DNA of 10,035 bases from the NCBI GenBank assembly GCA_036744635.1, contig DAIOHQ010000186.1:1-10035 (forward strand), read 5' to 3'. Position 1 is the first letter of the stretch. Each line of letters starts with the position of its first letter. The stretch is from DAIOHQ01 sp036744635 (lineage in GTDB: Bacteria; Planctomycetota; Phycisphaerae; Tepidisphaerales; Tepidisphaeraceae). The position numbers were made by a program, and so were the translations under genes. Positions 7,204 through 10,035 of the stretch are shown in pieces. The notes below the pieces were generated by a model that saw only the letters and a list, made by a program, of their open reading frames with translations, was not told the DNA's origin and made no database searches.

Positions 7204-8106
7204 TCAGAATGACATCGCCTGCTTGAACTGGTGCCAGCGGTCGTCGATCTGGTCGCGGTCGGTGGCCTTCAGGCCGCCCAGCGAAAAGTCCGCGATGGTG
7301 TACGATGCCACCACCGTTCCGAAGGCCAGGGCCCGTTTGATCGTGGCCGAGGAAAAATTCCCCTGCGTCGCGAGATATCCCATCATCCCCCCGGCGAAGC
7401 TGTCGCCGGCGCCGGTGGGATCGACCACGTGCTGGGCCGGGAACGCCGGCAGCACGAAGGTATCGCGGTCGCTGCACATCAGGCAGCCGTGCTCGCCCTT
7501 CTTGATCACCACGAATTTCGGCCCCATCTTGAGCACCTCGCGGGCGGCCTCGATCAGGTTCTTCTTTTCGGTCAGCAGCCGCGCCTCGCCGTCGTTCAGC
7601 ACCAGGCCGTGGATCTGCTTCAGCAGCTTCGCCAGCTCGTTTCGTTCGGTCTGAATCCACAGGTTCATGGTGTCGGCCACGATCAGCTTCGCCGACTTTA
7701 GAGAAGAGGCCATCTGCTGCTGCAGCACGGGATGGGTGTTGGCGAGGAAGACGTATTTGCTGTCGGCAAATTTTTCGGGGATCTTTGGCGCCCGCTCGGC
7801 CAGCACGTTTAGGTCGACTTCCACCGTCACCGCTTCGTTCATGTCTTTGAGATAAGACCCGTGCCAGCGAAACGTCTTGCTCCCCTTGCGTTGCTCCAGG
7901 CCTGAGGTGTCCACATCCCGGCCGGCAAAGCACTCGCAAAACTGCTGGGGCCAATCCTCCCCCACCACCCCCACCAGCCGCACCGGCGCAAAGAAGCTGG
8001 CGGCGTAGGAGAAATAGATGGCCGACCCGCCGATCACATCATCGCGCTTGCCAAACGGCGTCTCCACCGTGTCAATCCCGATCGATCCCGTCACCAGCAA
8101 TGACAT
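7204..8106 (-). CDS. PfkB-family carbohydrate/nucleoside kinase
   Basis: A 300-residue ribokinase-fold kinase that phosphorylates a sugar or nucleoside with ATP; the substrate is not evident. The N-terminal strand is LLVTGSIGIDTV. The glycine pair characteristic of the substrate site is at IGGSAIYF (25-32). The second PfkB signature DPTGAGDSFAGG is at 229-240, with Asp235 as the expected catalytic base. NDGEARLLT (171-179) and VADTMNLW (143-150) are further conserved elements. I place the start at 8106: AAGGAG stands 6 nt upstream and the fold begins right there. Reading on to an ATG at 8193 would add 29 residues that are only translated palindromic repeat. Its upstream neighbour is the PIN-like gene, 97 nt away on the same strand; thpR follows after 156 nt. 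Adenosine-kinase, ribokinase or fructokinase activity are all possible. Confidence 0.9.
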   Translation of the reverse strand: MSLLVTGSIGIDTVETPFGKRDDVIGGSAIYFSYAASFFAPVRLVGVVGEDWPQQFCECFAGRDVDTSGLEQRKGSKTFRWHGSYLKDMNEAVTVEVDLNVLAERAPKIPEKFADSKYVFLANTHPVLQQQMASSLKSAKLIVADTMNLWIQTERNELAKLLKQIHGLVLNDGEARLLTEKKNLIEAAREVLKMGPKFVVIKKGEHGCLMCSDRDTFVLPAFPAQHVVDPTGAGDSFAGGMMGYLATQGNFSSATIKRALAFGTVVASYTIADFSLGGLKATDRDQIDDRWHQFKQAMSF

Positions 8107-8112
8107 GCGTTT

Positions 8113-8118
8113 CTCCTT
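8113..8118 (-). promoter_or_regulatory. Shine-Dalgarno site that fixes the kinase start
   Basis: AAGGAG on the minus strand, 6 nt before the ATG at 8106. It begins 2 nt downstream of the paired palindrome at 8121-8185, so a stable stem-loop would stand directly against the ribosome site in a transcript coming from the PIN-like gene. Confidence 0.8.
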
Positions 8119-8120
8119 AT

Positions 8121-8185
8121 GGTGGAGCAGACATTCCTGTCTGCCGTTCAAAAGGCAGAAGGCAGACAAGAATGTCTGCCCCACC
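8121..8185. repeat. Family A REPIN-like paired palindrome
   Basis: Arms 8121-8145 and 8161-8185 are inverted copies with 23 of 25 positions matching and a 15-nt loop. Each arm is itself a hairpin (GCAGAC / GTCTGC with a 6-nt loop in the left, GGCAGAC / GTCTGCC in the right). The head here is GGTGG. Other copies or halves lie at 1-20 and 8647-8805. Confidence 0.9.
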
Positions 8186-8203
8186 AATTTCATACACCTG
8201 GCA

Positions 8204-8572
8204 TTATTTATGACCCGGCAACTGCCTCACCTTCACGCGCGTTCCCGTCACCGTATACAGCCGCCCCGGCGTCAGCCGCCGGTAGCGCGCGAACAAGCGG
8301 TCGATCGCATCATCCTGCTCCACATCGCCCCCTTCAAGCTGCAAAAAAACCATGCAGCGTCCGAACCAGAAATCCAGCGCGAACGGCGCATTGGCCATGA
8401 CCGCCTCGGTGGTCAATATCTCAAGCTGTTGCGTCTGCGCCGCCTGCAGAATGTCCACCGGCACCGCATCGGCCGGCAGATTCGCGGCCGCCAGATCCTT
8501 GCTCGTCTGCTCATGGCGCACCAGCGCCTCTCCCACCGCGGATGTCATCGGCCCGTGCAACAGCCAGCGCAT
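8204..8572 (-). CDS. Small PIN-like (Mut7-C/DUF5615-like) protein, function unknown
   Basis: A 122-residue soluble protein. MRWLLHGPM at the N terminus, a central DILQAAQTQQLEILTTEAVMA (44-64) and the spacing between them recall PIN-like Mut7-C/DUF5615 proteins, in which an acidic residue follows a short strand ending LLTRD or similar; here the motif reads ILTTE (52-56). The C-terminal part (GGDVEQDDAIDRLFARYRRL, then TPGRLYTVTGTRVKVRQLPG) looks conserved but I cannot name it. PIN folds are often RNases, yet the acidic set here is not complete enough to claim nuclease activity. Start at 8572 has AGGA 7 nt upstream. Same strand as the kinase, possibly one transcript; divergent from the membrane protein gene at 8884. 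No antitoxin partner is seen, so a toxin role is not supported. Confidence 0.7.
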   Translation of the reverse strand: MRWLLHGPMTSAVGEALVRHEQTSKDLAAANLPADAVPVDILQAAQTQQLEILTTEAVMANAPFALDFWFGRCMVFLQLEGGDVEQDDAIDRLFARYRRLTPGRLYTVTGTRVKVRQLPGHK

Positions 8573-8627
8573 GCGCGCATCCTATCGGCGGCCAGCACGA
8601 CCGGCAAACCCCCGTTGAGAATTAGCC

Positions 8628-8805
8628 GCAGGGGTACCCACAATTGGTGGGGCAGACATTCTTGTCTGTCATGGCTGGATGAGTGGCAGGGGTACCCACC
8701 TGCCCGAATCCAGCCATGTTCGCACCGATCATGTGGCCGGACTCGGGCGGATGAGTACATCCACCGCTCCTCCGGCCACGGCAGACAAGAATGATCTGCC
8801 CCGCC
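8628..8805. repeat. Composite repeat: family A arms around nested palindromes
   Basis: A left family A arm (8647-8669) and a right arm (8780-8805, with one inserted base) face each other, but the loop is 110 nt instead of 15. Inside are two further perfect inverted repeats: CATGGCTGGAT / ATCCAGCCATG (8670-8680, 8708-8718) and GTGGCCGGA / TCCGGCCAC (8733-8741, 8771-8779). The 14-mer GCAGGGGTACCCAC occurs at 8628-8641 and 8686-8699, on either side of the left arm. The whole gap between divergent genes (8573-8883) is taken up by this structure plus 78 nt with no clear promoter. Confidence 0.75.
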
Positions 8806-8883
8806 AAAACAAGAAGGTCACCCGCATCAGAAATTCACCGCCTGCCCTACCCACTTTCGGCCGTCTGCCCTACGATTCTGCCG

Positions 8884-9213
8884 GTGCAAATCCTGGCCGG
8901 CATCTTCTCTTTGCTTGTCGGCATCGCCGGCTGGTTTTATCTGTTCTATTCCCGGGCCGTGCAGAATCTTGCCCCTCTGGAAGATGCCCGGCTGAACCGC
9001 CTCCGCGCCCGCCTGCGCCGCGCCGGCGGCCTGCTGATGCTGCTGCTGGCCGGCTGTTTCTTCGCGATGTTCCGGCCAAATCTCGAAGGGCGCACGGTTG
9101 CGATGCTGATGCTCGGCGTGCTATGCCTGCTGGCGGCCATCATCCTACTGGCTCTGATCGACATGCGCCTGACCTGGCGGCTGCGCCAGCGGGCGAGAAA
9201 GCGAGATCTATGA
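8884..9213 (+). CDS. Small three-helix membrane protein, unknown function
   Basis: About 109 residues if the GTG at 8884 is used. Hydrophobic segments lie at about 3-22, 49-63 and 72-92, with basic loops (RLNRLRARLRR) and a strongly basic tail (RLTWRLRQRARKRDL), so an inner-membrane protein with a cytoplasmic C terminus is likely. I do not recognise the family. The start is uncertain: no ribosome site precedes GTG 8884, but the only upstream ATG in frame (8791) lies inside the palindromic repeat. A TACGAT 7 nt before the GTG could be a -10 for a nearly leaderless transcript, though no -35 is evident. The stop overlaps the next gene's start as ATGA, so the two are translationally coupled. Confidence 0.7.
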   Translation: MQILAGIFSLLVGIAGWFYLFYSRAVQNLAPLEDARLNRLRARLRRAGGLLMLLLAGCFFAMFRPNLEGRTVAMLMLGVLCLLAAIILLALIDMRLTWRLRQRARKRDL

Positions 9214-9674
9214 TGCGATCCCGCCTGCTCCTGGCCTGCTGCCTGCTGGGCGCGCTGCCCCTGGCCGCCGGCTGCCAGAAATCCTCGCAGTCCGGCCTGC
9301 CGACCACCACCATGAAAATCGGCGCCCGCCAGTTCACCCTCGAAATCGCCAACAGCGAAGAGACCCGCGACGTCGGGCTGATGCGCCGCGACTCAATGCC
9401 GGCCGACCACGGGATGATCTTCGTGTTCAAAGAGGAGAAGCCGCTGGATTTCTGGATGAAGAACACACGCATCCCCCTGGACATCATCTACGTCGCCGCC
9501 GATGGCACCATCGTGTCGATCAAGCAGATGCAGCCGTACAAGGAAACCTCCACCCTGAGCGACGGCCCGGCCCGTTTCGCCATAGAGCTGAACCAAGACG
9601 CCGCCACCCGCGCCGGGGCAAAGGCCGGCGATCATCTGACCATCCCGGCGGAGGCGCGCGAGGCTAAGGATTGA
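9210..9674 (+). CDS. DUF192 family lipoprotein
   Basis: A 154-residue exported lipoprotein. The signal peptide MMRSRLLLACCLLGALPLAAGC ends at a lipobox-like AAGC, with Cys22 as the lipidated residue. The DUF192 domain spans about 35-146: VGLMRR (55-60), MIFVFKEEKPLDFWMKNT (69-86), IPLDIIYVAADGTIVSI (88-104) and a C-terminal AGDHLTIP (139-146). DUF192 proteins are small beta-rich proteins of unclear function, often secreted. ATG at 9210 overlaps the preceding stop by four bases, arguing for one operon with the membrane protein. A second Met codon follows directly and could also serve. Confidence 0.88.
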   Translation: MMRSRLLLACCLLGALPLAAGCQKSSQSGLPTTTMKIGARQFTLEIANSEETRDVGLMRRDSMPADHGMIFVFKEEKPLDFWMKNTRIPLDIIYVAADGTIVSIKQMQPYKETSTLSDGPARFAIELNQDAATRAGAKAGDHLTIPAEAREAKD

Positions 9675-9754
9675 AGAACGGAGGGGCGAAACGGGGAATC
9701 GGCGAGGGGCGGAGGGACACCATGCGGAAAACTTCTGGCTCTCCTGCAAGTCCC

Positions 9755-9815
9755 GTAGTGTGCGCTCCGCGCACCGCTTCCCCCGACGACCACCGGTGCG
9801 AAAAACGCACCCTAT
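9755..9815. repeat. Family D REPIN-like paired palindrome
   Basis: The left arm 9755-9775 begins with GTAG and holds the perfect hairpin GTGCGC TCC GCGCAC (9760-9774). The right arm 9795-9815 is an inverted, diverged copy (15 of 21 positions) with the hairpin GGTGCG AAAAA CGCACC (9795-9811) and ends in CCCTAT. The loop is 19 nt. Overall length, 61 bp, is close to the other families. The surrounding 9675-10035 holds no gene. Confidence 0.6.
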
Positions 9816-9830
9816 GGCGCTGCAAAGAAC

Positions 9831-9936
9831 ATCGATTGCCAGGCAGGGAAAACCCACCCCGCCGCCAGGAAAATCGAGTGGCAGGGGAGCAGAAGGTGCT
9901 TCGCTCGAAGGAAAATCGATTGTCAGGCTGGGAAAA
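9831..9936. repeat. 21-bp-phased short repeat array
   Basis: GGAAA (one degenerate, GCAGA) recurs at 9847, 9868, 9889, 9910 and 9931, exactly every 21 bp. Every second unit begins ATCGATTG or ATCGAGTG (9831, 9873, 9915), giving a 42-bp higher-order period. The array follows the paired palindrome at 9755-9815. It is open in several frames, which would give heptapeptide repeats, but no start with a ribosome site supports translation. Confidence 0.65.
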
Positions 9937-9988
9937 TGCACTTTGGTTGCATGACCATTCAGAGCGGGTCAGGGAATATCGTGTCAAA

Positions 9989-10034
9989 CCAAAGTTAAAA
10001 TGTCCGGTATTTCTCCAAAGTTAAAATGTCCGGT
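9989..10034. repeat. Two 20-nt direct repeats, probable mobile-element end
   Basis: The 20-mer CCAAAGTTAAAATGTCCGGT occurs identically at 9989-10008 and 10015-10034, 26 bp apart. Tandem sites of this size near an end are typical of transposase-binding repeats at the tips of IS21-like and some ISNCY elements. The base composition drops at this point. The window ends here, so no transposase is seen and the assignment is inference. Confidence 0.5.
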
Positions 10035-10035
10035 T

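Noticed and set aside
8107..8193. Upstream start for the PfkB-family kinase (29 extra residues)
   Set aside because: The added residues are translated paired palindrome, while AAGGAG sits 6 nt before the ATG at 8106.
8204..8572. Toxin of a toxin-antitoxin pair
   Set aside because: PIN-like similarity is weak, and no small antitoxin gene adjoins it; the neighbours are a repeat and a kinase.
8791..8883. ATG at 8791 as start of the small membrane protein
   Set aside because: It lies in the right arm of the family A repeat and adds 31 polar residues before the first hydrophobic helix; GTG 8884 fits better though it lacks a ribosome site.
9831..9936. CRISPR array
   Set aside because: Units are degenerate, only 21 or 42 bp apart, with no constant repeat of 23 bp or more and no cas gene nearby.
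9664..9987. 107-codon minus-strand frame with heptapeptide repeats
   Set aside because: No ribosome site, overlaps the end of the DUF192 gene, and the peptide repeat is explained by the 21-bp DNA period; other frames are open as well.

Overview
The window looks like chromosomal DNA from a high-GC bacterium, most likely of the PVC group and probably Planctomycetota (Phycisphaerae-like). That placement is inference. It rests on the protein style (an AlaRS with an extra block between the catalytic and editing halves, a RecA with a roughly 40-residue N-terminal extension) and on the dense short palindromic repeats between genes, one of which yields spurious peptides such as VGQTFLSA/GRQECLPHH that I associate with these genomes. 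No rRNA, tRNA or CRISPR array was recognised.

Layout. On the minus strand, in the order of transcription: a small PIN-like protein (8572-8204), a PfkB-family sugar or nucleoside kinase (8106-7204), the RNA 2',3'-cyclic phosphodiesterase ThpR (7047-6493), RecA (6251-5088), a membrane-anchored HtrA/DegP-type serine protease (4713-3226) and alanyl-tRNA synthetase (3078-46). Diverging on the plus strand are a small three-helix membrane protein (8884-9213) and, overlapping it by 4 nt, a DUF192 lipoprotein (9210-9674). The last 360 bases carry no gene. They hold a REP-like pair, a 21-bp-phased repeat array and two copies of a 20-nt direct repeat that look like the edge of a mobile element.

How the genes fit. 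thpR next to recA and recA near alaS recall two familiar neighbourhoods (cinA-ligT-recA and recA-recX-alaS), but here an HtrA protease sits where recX often lies. recA, htrA and alaS each have a plausible sigma70-type promoter. recA's has an AT-rich upstream stretch and a GTTC-N7-GTTC direct repeat just past the -10, the form of a LexA operator known from Alphaproteobacteria. HtrA and the lipoprotein would act in the envelope; AlaRS, RecA, ThpR and the kinase are cytoplasmic.

The most interesting signals are: (1) four different REPIN-like families in one 10-kb window, all built as an inverted pair of hairpins, three with a GTAG-type head; (2) a sharp GC and codon-usage change inside alaS, covering the insert and the first half of the editing region; (3) the LexA-type direct repeat at the recA promoter; (4) the 21-bp-phased array beside a probable IS end.
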